DNA of 64,000 nucleotides from Arthrobacter oryzae (GTDB lineage Bacteria; Actinomycetota; Actinomycetes; Actinomycetales; Micrococcaceae), in contig NZ_CP132204.1 of NCBI RefSeq assembly GCF_030718995.1, positions 806,001-870,000 on the forward strand, given 5' to 3'. Position numbers and translations under genes: made by a program. Below the pieces are notes generated by a model, which was not told where the DNA came from, searched no databases, and saw only the letters and a program-made list of their open reading frames with translations. Each line of letters starts with the position of its first letter. The stretch's first letter is position 1. Shown here one piece after another: positions 45,179 to 53,254 of the stretch.

Positions 45179-47467
45179 ATGGCGACTGGTAAGAACCCTT
45201 TATTCGACACGGCCACCACCCTCGGAAAGATCCTTGCCTTCCTTGGCGTGAGCGCTATTTGTGGTGTCCTGGTGGCGGGCCTGCTGGTCCCGGCGGCCGC
45301 TGTTTCCGGCAGCACGGCCAGCGGATCCATCGAATTCTTCGACACCCTCCCGGCGGAGCTGCAGGTGGACCCGCCCAGCCAGTCCACCAAGATCCTTGCG
45401 GCTGACGGCAGCCTGATCGCCAACCTCTATGCCGAAAACCGCACCCGCGTTTCACTGGACCAGATGTCGCCATTCATCAAGGACGCAGTGATCGCCATCG
45501 AGGACAGCCGCTTCTACGAGCACGGCGGCGTGGACACCACCGGCATCATGCGCGCGCTGGTCAGCACGGCCCGCGGCAACAAGCAGGGCGCCTCCACCAT
45601 CACCCAGCAGTACGTGAACAACGTCATCAACGCCTCGCTCGAAGCTGAGGGCAACACCGAGGACATCAAGCTCAACGGCGTCAACAAGGGCGTGGGCGAC
45701 AAGCTCCGCGAGATGAAGCTGGCCATCGCCCTGGAGAAGAAGTTCACCAAAGAACAGATCCTCGAGGGCTACCTCAATATCGTGTTCTTCAACCGGGACG
45801 CCTATGGCATCGAAGCCGCGTCCAAGTTCTTCTTCAGCAGCTCCGCCAAGGACCTGACGCTCCCCCAGGCCGCACTGCTGGCCGGACTGGTCAACAGCCC
45901 GTCGTTCTACGACCCCATCAACAACCCTGACAACGCGAAGAACCGCCGCGACCAGGTGCTGAATGCCATGTACACCCAGGGCAAGATCCAGCAGGCGGAC
46001 TACGAGGCCGCCGTTGCAACTCCGGTGGAAACCAAGGTCACCCCTGCCCGCCAGGGTTGCGCCTATGCATCCACGGCCCCGTACTTCTGCGACTACGTCC
46101 TGCACCTCCTGCTGAATGATCCCGCCTACGGCGCAGACGCCACCGAGCGTGAGCGCAAGGTCTTCCGTGGCGGCCTGACCATCACCACCACCCTTGACCC
46201 CAACGCCCAGAACGCGGCCCAGGCCCAGGTGGACGCATCGGCGGGCGCCAACCCGGACAAGTGGGGCGCTGCGTTGGTGTCGGTCCAGCCGAACACCGGC
46301 AAGATCATCAACATGGCCCAGAACACCGTGTGGTTCGCCGGTGACGGCAAGTTCGACAGCCAGCTCAACTTCAACGTCGACCAGTACGATGCCAACGGCA
46401 ACGACCTCAACGGCCTCGGCGGTGCGCAACCCGGTTCAACCATGAAGCCCTTCACGTTTGCCCAATGGCTGAACGAGGGCAATTCGATGAACGCGGTCCT
46501 GAACGGCGCGGTGCGTCGCTATCCGCAGAACTTCCCGTGGAAGAACACGTGCGCGACCCCGACTGTAGGCTGGTACGACAGCACCAACGGCGAATCCAAG
46601 GACCTGCAGAACGCCGAGGAAGGCTACTACCGGTCAATGTCGGTCCTCGACGGCCTCGCAAACTCCATCAACACCATGACGTTTGCCACCGCGGCCAAGG
46701 TGGATCTGTGCGGAATCCAGAAGATTGTGGACGCAGTGGGCCTCCATGAGGGCCTTCCCCAGAGGGACGACACGGGAAAGGTGGTCAACGCCCAGCCGCC
46801 CATCACCATGACGACGCTGGGTAACCTCCTCGGCTCCAGGCAAACGTCGCCACTGTCCATGGCAAGCGCCTTCGCCACCTTCGCGAACGACGGCAAGTAC
46901 TGCGCCCCGATCGCCATCACGTCGGTGACCGACCAGACCGGCGCACAGCTGCCGGCCCAGTCCACGAACTGCCGCGACGCGCTCAAGCCGGAAGTCGCCC
47001 GCGGCGTGAACTATGCCCTGCAGGAGGTCCTCAACCGAGGATCCGGCTCGCTCATCCAGCCCCGGATCTCCACCAGGACCAGCTTCCCGATCGCTGCCAA
47101 GACCGGTACGTCCAACAACAACGGGTCCACCTGGGTGGTGGGCCACACCACCGGCCTGGCCACCGCGTCGTGGTTCGGCGACGCGCTCGGGTCGCAGCAG
47201 CGGGCAGGCCAGAACGTCACCGTCAACGGCAAGTTCTACAAGGGCATCGACGGCTACATGATCGCCGGTCCGATGTTCTCCAACTTCATGACGCAGGTGG
47301 CGCCGGCGTACGGCACCAACCCGTTCACGGCACCGCCGTCCAACATGATCAGCGGGACGACGCGGCAGACCACCCCGACGACGCAGAGCACGGCGCCTGC
47401 ACCCGCGCCCACCACCGCAGCCCCGGAGCCTTCGCCCACCAAGGACAACGGCAAGGGCAACGGGTAA
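45179..47467 (+). CDS. class A penicillin-binding protein (transglycosylase/transpeptidase), PonA2-like
   Basis: 762 residues. One N-terminal helix anchors it. The glycosyltransferase domain shows AIEDSRFYEHGGVD and GASTITQQYVNN. The transpeptidase has SxxK in QPGSTMKPF, SxN in LANSINTMTF and KTGTS. The C-terminal ~50 residues are a Thr/Pro/Ala tail. It polymerises and cross-links peptidoglycan. Position beside the RidA and metallophosphoesterase genes matches mycobacterial ponA2. Confidence 0.93.
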   Translation: MATGKNPLFDTATTLGKILAFLGVSAICGVLVAGLLVPAAAVSGSTASGSIEFFDTLPAELQVDPPSQSTKILAADGSLIANLYAENRTRVSLDQMSPFIKDAVIAIEDSRFYEHGGVDTTGIMRALVSTARGNKQGASTITQQYVNNVINASLEAEGNTEDIKLNGVNKGVGDKLREMKLAIALEKKFTKEQILEGYLNIVFFNRDAYGIEAASKFFFSSSAKDLTLPQAALLAGLVNSPSFYDPINNPDNAKNRRDQVLNAMYTQGKIQQADYEAAVATPVETKVTPARQGCAYASTAPYFCDYVLHLLLNDPAYGADATERERKVFRGGLTITTTLDPNAQNAAQAQVDASAGANPDKWGAALVSVQPNTGKIINMAQNTVWFAGDGKFDSQLNFNVDQYDANGNDLNGLGGAQPGSTMKPFTFAQWLNEGNSMNAVLNGAVRRYPQNFPWKNTCATPTVGWYDSTNGESKDLQNAEEGYYRSMSVLDGLANSINTMTFATAAKVDLCGIQKIVDAVGLHEGLPQRDDTGKVVNAQPPITMTTLGNLLGSRQTSPLSMASAFATFANDGKYCAPIAITSVTDQTGAQLPAQSTNCRDALKPEVARGVNYALQEVLNRGSGSLIQPRISTRTSFPIAAKTGTSNNNGSTWVVGHTTGLATASWFGDALGSQQRAGQNVTVNGKFYKGIDGYMIAGPMFSNFMTQVAPAYGTNPFTAPPSNMISGTTRQTTPTTQSTAPAPAPTTAAPEPSPTKDNGKGNG

Positions 47468-47475
47468 GGGCCCCG

Positions 47476-48420
47476 ATGGTGGACGCAACGTCGCTGGCAA
47501 GCCGCGCCCGGAGCATCGGACGCGGCTTTGCCGTCACGGCAGCCGCCGGTGCCGCAGCCGGCCTGGCCGCGGCCGGATACGGCCTCTGGGAGAAGAACCA
47601 GTTCGTCCTGCGCGAGGAAACGCTGCCCATCCTCCCCCCGGGGTTCGGTCCGTTCCGGGTCCTGCACCTGAGCGATATCCACTTCGTCCCGGGACAGAAC
47701 CGGAAGGCACAGTGGCTGGCCTCGCTGGCTGACCTGGAGCCGGACCTGGTGGTGAACACCGGAGACAACCTCAGCCACGTCAAGGCGATCGATCCGCTGC
47801 TGAAAGCGCTGACGCCGCTGATGGACTATCCGGGCGTTTTTGTGCCGGGCTCCAACGACTACTTCGCACCCAAGCTCAAGAACCCGGCGTCGTACTTCAT
47901 GGGCCCCTCGAAGGCACATGAGAAGCCCGTGGAACTCGACTGGCCCCGGCTGCGCTCCTACTTCGGGATGTCCGGCTGGGTGGACCTGACCAACCGCAAC
48001 CAGTCCGTGGTCCTCAAAGGCCTGCGCTTTGACTTCTCCGGCGTCGACGATCCCCACCTGAAACTGGAGCGGTACGCCGGCTGGCCGCGCGGGACCAAGG
48101 GCCAGGACAGCACTCCCCATCTCCGGGTGGCGGTCATCCACGCGCCCTACCAGCGCGTGCTGGACCACTTCACCGAGGACGGCGCGGACCTCCTGCTCGC
48201 CGGCCACACCCACGGCGGCCAGATCTGCCTGCCCGGCTACGGCGCCCTGGTGGCCAACTGCGATATCCCCACGTGGCGAGCCAAAGGCCTCAACGACTGG
48301 CAAAGCAACGGACGCACGACGCCGGTGAACGTGTCGGGCGGGATCGGCACCTCGCGCTTCGCACCGGTGCGCATCGCCTGCCGGCCGGAGGCCGTCCTGC
48401 TGACTTTGACGGAGCGCTAA
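47476..48420 (+). CDS. metallophosphoesterase (Rv3683-like)
   Basis: 314 residues. An N-terminal helix (residues ~16-34) is followed by the calcineurin-like motifs LHLSDIHF, NTGDNLSH, PGSNDY (GNHD variant) and LAGHTHGGQ. It probably acts at the outer face of the membrane. It follows the penicillin-binding protein gene by eight bases, as Rv3683 follows ponA2, so a link to cell-wall precursors is possible but unproved. Confidence 0.9.
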   Translation: MVDATSLASRARSIGRGFAVTAAAGAAAGLAAAGYGLWEKNQFVLREETLPILPPGFGPFRVLHLSDIHFVPGQNRKAQWLASLADLEPDLVVNTGDNLSHVKAIDPLLKALTPLMDYPGVFVPGSNDYFAPKLKNPASYFMGPSKAHEKPVELDWPRLRSYFGMSGWVDLTNRNQSVVLKGLRFDFSGVDDPHLKLERYAGWPRGTKGQDSTPHLRVAVIHAPYQRVLDHFTEDGADLLLAGHTHGGQICLPGYGALVANCDIPTWRAKGLNDWQSNGRTTPVNVSGGIGTSRFAPVRIACRPEAVLLTLTER

Positions 48421-48507
48421 GCCGCCGGGTCATTACGAACCGCAATGACTGGGCAAGATTCCCGCGGCGTGTGGAATCCTGTGAACGGCGTCACTCCATG
48501 GCATAGG

Positions 48508-48528
48508 GTAGTTGCTAAAGGAAACTAC
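48508..48528 (+). promoter_or_regulatory. dyad upstream of the ABC exporter
   Basis: GTAGTT-n9-AACTAC is a perfect inverted repeat; the flanking inner bases extend it as TAGTTnC and GnAACTA. It looks like a MarR-type operator, but no MarR gene is nearby. It lies 29 bases before the start codon. Confidence 0.5.
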
Positions 48529-48556
48529 ATTCGCAGTTGAGCTTTAAGAAGCGGGC

Positions 48557-50377
48557 ATGGCCAAGCAGCAGACTCCATTCTTCACGTCAATCAGCCGACT
48601 CTACCCCCATGTAAAGCCGATCATCCCGCGGCTAATTATGGGACTCCTGTGCGCCCTCCTGGCCAGCATCGTGGCGCTTGCCATCCCCCAGGTCCTGCGG
48701 GTGCTCGTCAATGACTCGCTGCGGCCGGGCGGAGCCACCGACGCTGTGTTGACCGCGTCCCTGATCATCCTGGGCCTGGGCGTCGCCGAAGCAGGGCTGG
48801 TTGCCCTCCGCCGCCAGTTCGTCATCAACCCTGCAACCACCGTGGAAACCCGGATGCGGGTGTCGCTCTACGGGCATCTCCAGGACCTGACGGTCTCCTT
48901 CCACGACCGCTGGGGATCCGGGCAGCTGCTCTCCAGGGCCATGACGGACCTGAACTTCCTGCGGCGCTGGATGGCGTTCGGCGCCATCATGCTGGTGGTG
49001 ACCACGCTGACGGTGGTGATCGGCGTCGCCGTGATGTTCTCCATGAGCTGGCAGCTGGCGCTGATCTTCCTGGCCGCGGCCGTGCCCATCATGGTCTACG
49101 GATTCCGGTTCCGGACACGCTTCAGCAAAGTGGCCCGCCGCAGCCAGGACCAGGCCGGCGACCTCGCCACCACCGTGGAGGAATCGGTCCACGGCATCCG
49201 CGTGCTCAAGGCGTTCGGCCGCAGCCGAGAGGCCCTGGAAAACTTCAACGAACAAGCCGAGGAACTCCGTCAGACCGAGATCGCCAAGGCTAAACACCTT
49301 GCCACGTTCAGCATGGTGGTCACCCTCCTGCCCGAACTGGCGCTCGGTGCGGGCCTGGTGGTGGGCATCATGCTGGCCGCGGACGGACAGCTCAGCATCG
49401 GCGCCCTGGTGGCATTCTTCGCCACGGCGGCCGTCATCGCCGCACCGGTGGAATTCTGCGGCATGCTGCTGGCCATGGCGCTGACGGCCAAAACAGCCAT
49501 TGACCGGCATTTCGAAGTCATGGACGCGGCCAACACCATCACCAGCCCGGAGCAGCCCCGCAATCCGGCGCAGCTCACCGGAGCCCTCAGCTTCAACGCC
49601 GCGACGTTCGCTTTTGAGGACGCCCCGGACAAGCCGATCCTCAAGGACGTCAGCCTGCAGATCCGCCCCGGCGAGACCATGGCCCTTGTGGGCATCACCG
49701 GCAGCGGCAAAAGTGCGCTGCTCCAGCTGGTCCCCCGCCTCTACGACGTCACCGCGGGCTCCATCACCATCGACGGCGTGGACCTGCGCGAGTTCTCCGT
49801 GGAGGAACTGCGCACCGTGGTGGGCGTGGCCTTCGAGGACACCACCCTGTTCTCCAATTCCGTCCGCGACAACGTCCTGCTCGGGGCCAGGGAGCGGAGC
49901 CAGGAGGCGCTGGAGGAAGCCCTCGACGTGGCCCAGGCGCACTTCGTCTACTCGCTTCCCGACGGCCTGGAAACGCTGATCGGCGAGGAAGGCCTCAGCC
50001 TGTCCGGCGGCCAGCGGCAACGCATCGCCCTGGCCCGTGCCATCGCGGCGAAGCCCAAAGTCCTGGTGCTGGACGACCCCCTGTCCGCGCTGGACGTCAA
50101 CACCGAGGAGCTGGTGGAAACCCGGCTGCGCGAGGTCCTTGCCGACACCACCACACTGATTGTCGCCCACCGGCCGTCCACCGTGGCACTGGCGGACCGG
50201 GTGGCGCTGCTCGAGGAAGGGCGGATCGCCGCCGTCGGGACGCATACCGAACTGCTGGCTCACAACGAGCACTACCGCTACGTGATCGCCAGCCTTGAAA
50301 CGGAACCCCGGGACCTGGATTCCGAACTGTCCGACCTCTCAGAACTAGAGGACGAGTCCGAGGAGATTTCCCGATGA
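48557..50377 (+). CDS. ABC exporter half-transporter with degenerate catalytic site
   Basis: 606 residues: six-helix membrane domain (about 20-320) and nucleotide-binding domain. Walker A is GITGSGKS and the signature [14 protein letters not shown] is intact. Walker B ends [11 protein letters not shown], with Asp in place of the catalytic Glu. This is the non-hydrolysing site typical of one half of heterodimeric exporters (BmrC/TM287 type). It overlaps its partner gene by ATGA. Drug, lipid or peptide export is possible. Confidence 0.92.
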   Translation: MAKQQTPFFTSISRLYPHVKPIIPRLIMGLLCALLASIVALAIPQVLRVLVNDSLRPGGATDAVLTASLIILGLGVAEAGLVALRRQFVINPATTVETRMRVSLYGHLQDLTVSFHDRWGSGQLLSRAMTDLNFLRRWMAFGAIMLVVTTLTVVIGVAVMFSMSWQLALIFLAAAVPIMVYGFRFRTRFSKVARRSQDQAGDLATTVEESVHGIRVLKAFGRSREALENFNEQAEELRQTEIAKAKHLATFSMVVTLLPELALGAGLVVGIMLAADGQLSIGALVAFFATAAVIAAPVEFCGMLLAMALTAKTAIDRHFEVMDAANTITSPEQPRNPAQLTGALSFNAATFAFEDAPDKPILKDVSLQIRPGETMALVGITGSGKSALLQLVPRLYDVTAGSITIDGVDLREFSVEELRTVVGVAFEDTTLFSNSVRDNVLLGARERSQEALEEALDVAQAHFVYSLPDGLETLIGEEGLSLSGGQRQRIALARAIAAKPKVLVLDDPLSALDVNTEELVETRLREVLADTTTLIVAHRPSTVALADRVALLEEGRIAAVGTHTELLAHNEHYRYVIASLETEPRDLDSELSDLSELEDESEEISR

Positions 50378-52206
50378 GCACCGCTACCTTCGGCACCGCC
50401 AACGAGGACAACACCCGCCTGAGCAAGAGCGAAAGCAAAACCGTACGACGGCGGTCGCTCGCCTTGCTGGGGTCCCTGATCCGTCCCGTCCGGCTGCGGT
50501 TCTGGCTCACCATCACCATGGTGGTTCTCTCGCAGGCCGCCCGGGTGGCCGGCCCGGCACTGATCGCCTTCGGCATCGACCATGCACTGCCGGCTCTTCG
50601 TGCCGGGGACAACATGCCACTGGTCCTCACCGGCGTCGCCTACCTTGCCGCGGCGGCCGCCACTGCCGGCCTCACCGCACTGTACGTGACGTCCACGGCC
50701 AGACTGAGCCAGGCGATGCTGCTGGACCTGCGCGTCCGCGTCTTCCGGCACACGCAGCGGCTCAGCCTGGAGTTCCATGAGAAGTACACGTCGGGGCGCA
50801 TCATCGCCCGGCAGACCTCCGACCTTGAAGCACTCCGCGAACTCCTGGACTCGGGCGTCAGCTCGCTGGCCTCGGGGCTGCTCTTCATGGTGTTCACGGC
50901 CATCACCGTGTTCGCCCTGGACTGGCGCAGCGGCCTGATTGTGCTGGCCGCAGGGGTTCCCATGTATTTCCTGGCCCGCTGGTACCAGAAGCACTCCCAG
51001 ATCGCCTTCCGCGAATCCCGGGTGGTCTCGGCACGCCTGATCGTGCACTTCGTGGAAACGATGACCGGCATCCGTGCGGTAAAAGCGTTCCGCAAGGAAC
51101 GCGAAAACGCCGAACGCTACGGCGTACTCTCCGAGGACTACCGCAGGGTGACCGTCCGTTCGATCAACCTCAACGGCGTCTTCCAGCCTGGCCTGGTGCT
51201 GATCGGCAACGTGTGCGTTGCCGTGGTGCTGCTGTTCGGCGGCTTCCGGGTGCTGGGCGGGGACCTCGCCGTGGGTGTGCTGCTGGCCCTGATCCTGTCC
51301 ACCAAGCGCTTCTTCCAGCCGGTGGACCAGATGGCGATGTTCTACAACTCGTTCCAGAGCGCCCAGGCTGCCCTGGAGAAGGTCTCCGGGCTGCTCGAGG
51401 AGGTTCCCACCGTGCGGCCCCCGAAGAACCCGGTAGCGCTCCGTGACGCCCGCGGCACCATCGACTTCAACGGCGTGGAGTTCCGGTACGGCGACGGGCC
51501 CGTCATCATTCCGAAGCTGGACCTGCACATCCCCGCCGGACAGATTGTTGCCCTGGTGGGTCAGACCGGCGCCGGTAAGTCCACGCTGGCGAAGCTGATC
51601 GCCCGCTTCTATGACGTGTCCGAAGGCTCCGTGACCCTGGACGGCATGGACCTGCGGAGCCTCGCCACACCGGACCTGCGGCGGAACGTGGTGATGGTCA
51701 CCCAGGAGGCCTTCCTGTTCAGCGGCTCCGTGGCGGACAACATCGCCCTCGGCCGCCCGGAAGCCTCCCGCGAGGAAATCGAGGAAGCCGCCCGGGCCGT
51801 GGGCGCCCACGAGTTCATCATGGAACTCCCCGAGGGCTTCGACACCGACGTCAACAAGCGCGGCGGACGCGTCTCGGCCGGCCAGCGCCAGCTCATCAGC
51901 TTTGCCAGGGCATTCCTGGCCCGCCCGGCCGTACTCATCCTCGACGAAGCCACCTCCTCGCTGGACATCCCCTCGGAGCGCCTGGTTCAGAGCGGGCTCG
52001 CCGGCCTCCTGGAGGGCGTCGCAGGGCACGACACCGGGCGGACGGCCCTGATCATCGCACACCGGCTGTCCACGGTGGAGACCGCAGACCGCGTCCTGGT
52101 GGTCCATGACGGACGCGTCGTGGAGGACGGCACGCCGGAGGAACTAATCGGCGGCGGCGGGCGGTTCGCCGAGCTGCACGGGGCGTGGAAGGACTCGCTG
52201 GTCTAG
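50374..52206 (+). CDS. ABC exporter half-transporter, catalytic partner
   Basis: 610 residues. Walker A is GQTGAGKST and Walker [12 protein letters not shown] has the catalytic Glu, while the signature is [14 protein letters not shown] instead of LSGGQ. The weak signature faces the partner's degenerate Walker B, and the intact elements face each other, so the pair has one working and one degenerate ATP site, as in heterodimeric exporters. The next promoter is that of tRNA-Pro. Confidence 0.92.
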   Translation: MSTATFGTANEDNTRLSKSESKTVRRRSLALLGSLIRPVRLRFWLTITMVVLSQAARVAGPALIAFGIDHALPALRAGDNMPLVLTGVAYLAAAAATAGLTALYVTSTARLSQAMLLDLRVRVFRHTQRLSLEFHEKYTSGRIIARQTSDLEALRELLDSGVSSLASGLLFMVFTAITVFALDWRSGLIVLAAGVPMYFLARWYQKHSQIAFRESRVVSARLIVHFVETMTGIRAVKAFRKERENAERYGVLSEDYRRVTVRSINLNGVFQPGLVLIGNVCVAVVLLFGGFRVLGGDLAVGVLLALILSTKRFFQPVDQMAMFYNSFQSAQAALEKVSGLLEEVPTVRPPKNPVALRDARGTIDFNGVEFRYGDGPVIIPKLDLHIPAGQIVALVGQTGAGKSTLAKLIARFYDVSEGSVTLDGMDLRSLATPDLRRNVVMVTQEAFLFSGSVADNIALGRPEASREEIEEAARAVGAHEFIMELPEGFDTDVNKRGGRVSAGQRQLISFARAFLARPAVLILDEATSSLDIPSERLVQSGLAGLLEGVAGHDTGRTALIIAHRLSTVETADRVLVVHDGRVVEDGTPEELIGGGGRFAELHGAWKDSLV

Positions 52207-52232
52207 CTCCTGTGAAGCTTCAAGCCGCCGAT

Positions 52233-52261
52233 TTCACATGGGGGCCGGAATCGGATACTCT
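52233..52261 (+). promoter_or_regulatory. promoter of tRNA-Pro
   Basis: TTCACA, 17-base spacer, TACTCT at 52256-52261. A small hairpin GTTGC-n7-GCAAC lies in the pre-tRNA leader. Confidence 0.6.
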
Positions 52262-52288
52262 TGTGAAGTTGCTTTTGAAGCAACGGAT

Positions 52289-52365
52289 CGGGATGTGGCG
52301 CAGCTTGGTAGCGCGCGTCGTTCGGGACGACGAGGTCGCAGGTTCAAATCCTGTCATCCCGACCA
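52289..52365 (+). tRNA. tRNA-Pro (anticodon CGG)
   Basis: 77 bases with an encoded CCA end. The acceptor arms CGGGATG and CATCCCG pair, the anticodon loop is TTCGGGA with CGG, and the T arm is CAGGTTCAAATCCTG. It reads CCG codons. Confidence 0.97.
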
Positions 52366-52407
52366 AAAAGCAAGAGGGTCTTCCATTCGGAAGGCCCTCT
52401 TGCTTTT
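52366..52407 (+). terminator. terminator of tRNA-Pro
   Basis: A 19-bp stem with one G-T wobble (52366-52384 with 52389-52407), loop ATTC, ending in TTTT. It starts directly after the CCA. Confidence 0.85.
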
Positions 52408-52449
52408 GTTCCGGCGGCTTCCACCCTGACGGGGGCACGCCCGCGTGAG

Positions 52450-52794
52450 TCAGAGGCCCTCGAACGTGGATCGTTGACTGGCCTGGCCGTCGCCCACCAG
52501 CGGAATCCGTGGCCGCCCGGAGCCGTCGTCCTCCCGGTAGTCTCCGCGGCTGTCATAGGTCCGGACCTGGTTTATGTAACGGTGCCTCAGCCGGAGTCCA
52601 TAGGCAAAGAGCACCAGCGCCTCCAACAGCGACGCAATGCCTACGATCCCCCACGCCAGCGTTCCGCCATCGGCCGTTCCGTCCAACACCTCGATTATTG
52701 CCGACCCCGCAACGGCGGCCACGATCAGGGAGGTCCCCGCTATGGTCCACGCGGCATAGGCGCGCTTCAAGTCATTCGGTTCGCTGCGGTTCAT
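52450..52794 (-). CDS. small membrane protein of unknown function
   Basis: 114 residues from ATG 52794, with AAGGGGAG upstream. Two predicted helices (AAWTIAGTSLIVAAVAGSAII and AWGIVGIASLLEALVLFAYG) separated by a short acidic loop, then a basic and acidic tail. I do not recognise it. It lies downstream of the peptide gene on the same strand, past a terminator, so it probably needs its own promoter or read-through. Confidence 0.7.
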   Translation of the reverse strand: MNRSEPNDLKRAYAAWTIAGTSLIVAAVAGSAIIEVLDGTADGGTLAWGIVGIASLLEALVLFAYGLRLRHRYINQVRTYDSRGDYREDDGSGRPRIPLVGDGQASQRSTFEGL

Positions 52795-52819
52795 GACACT
52801 CCCCTTGCGTCGTTTGGCC

Positions 52820-52860
52820 AAAAAATAGCTCCGGGACATGGTTCGCGCATGTCCCGGAGC
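52820..52860 (-). terminator. intrinsic terminator of the peptide gene
   Basis: Minus strand: a perfect 13-bp stem (52848-52860 with 52828-52840), seven-base loop, then TA and TTTTTT. It makes the peptide gene a single-gene transcript. Confidence 0.85.
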
Positions 52861-52892
52861 CTGTGTTCCCTTGCGGGAAGTACATCAACCGC

Positions 52893-53123
52893 TTACATCG
52901 GGTCCGGCCAGTTGCCGATGTATGACGGGAAAGACATGGGGTCCGGCCAGTTACCGATGGCCTGGGCAACCTGCATGGGATCGGGCCAGTTACCGATGGC
53001 GATGGTGCTTCCCAGCTGATCCGCCCAATTGCCGATAGGACCTGCAGACAACACTGCGGGGGCTGCGGCTGAAAATGCCAGTGCGCCAGCCAGTGCGGCG
53101 GCGGCTGCAATCTTCTTCAACAT
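52893..53123 (-). CDS. secreted small protein with four IGNWxDxx repeats
   Basis: 76 residues; GAGGAAA lies five to eight bases before the ATG. Residues 1-27 are a clear Sec signal (MLKKIAAAAALAGALAF...) with cleavage near APA or LSA. The mature part is almost only repeats: IGNWADQL at 30-37 and IGNWPDPM at 43-50, 56-63 and 69-76, each 13 residues apart, the last ending at the C-terminus. No cysteine, lipobox or anchor. It is divergent from an XRE/TPR regulator gene and has its own promoter and terminator. It may be a propeptide that releases repeated short signals; a structural or RiPP-like role is also possible. I know no described family like it. Confidence 0.8.
   Translation of the reverse strand: MLKKIAAAAALAGALAFSAAAPAVLSAGPIGNWADQLGSTIAIGNWPDPMQVAQAIGNWPDPMSFPSYIGNWPDPM
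52896..53036. repeat. 39-bp tandem repeat coding for the IGNW units
   Basis: Units start at 52896, 52935, 52974 and 53013. The last is a 24-base core only. The 24-base cores are well conserved and the 15-base spacers are not, so selection acts on the eight-residue unit. Confidence 0.85.
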
Positions 53124-53174
53124 TAGGTTTCCTCAATACGAGTCGGATTCGTTACAAAGTCAGCACTGCCCTTG

Positions 53175-53214
53175 TTGACATACATTGTAAAATGTTTTCC
53201 ACAGAGACTGTCAA
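53175..53214 (-). promoter_or_regulatory. promoter of the peptide gene with overlapping dyads
   Basis: Minus strand: TTGACA (53214-53209), a 19-base spacer and TACAAT (53189-53184). The -10 box lies inside the inverted repeat ACATT-gtaa-AATGT (53182-53195). A second TTGACA reads on the plus strand at 53175-53180, making a 40-base symmetric arrangement TTGACA...TGTCAA. Confidence 0.6.
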
Positions 53215-53235
53215 GCATTTGGTATAAAGACTGTC
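53205..53235 (+). promoter_or_regulatory. direct repeat AGACTGTC around the regulator promoter
   Basis: AGACTGTC occurs at 53205-53212 and 53228-53235, 23 bases apart, about two helical turns. The first copy overlaps the -35 box of the peptide gene, the second the start site of the regulator gene. Candidate binding sites for the XRE regulator itself. Confidence 0.45.
53220..53228 (+). promoter_or_regulatory. extended -10 of the XRE/TPR gene
   Basis: TGG-TATAAA, an extended -10 motif without a good -35 box, as expected for an activated or autoregulated promoter. AAGGAGG follows at 53242-53248. Confidence 0.5.
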
Positions 53236-53254
53236 CGGAATAAGGAGGAAACCC

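Noticed and set aside
52289..52365. tRNA-Pro as an integration site of a genomic island
   Set aside because: No integrase or second copy of the tRNA 3' end is visible on either side, and the neighbours are ordinary chromosomal genes.
52896..53036. 39-base periodic repeat considered as a CRISPR array
   Set aside because: The spacers are 15 bases, the period is a multiple of three, the frame is open with a signal peptide, and no cas genes are present. It is coding.
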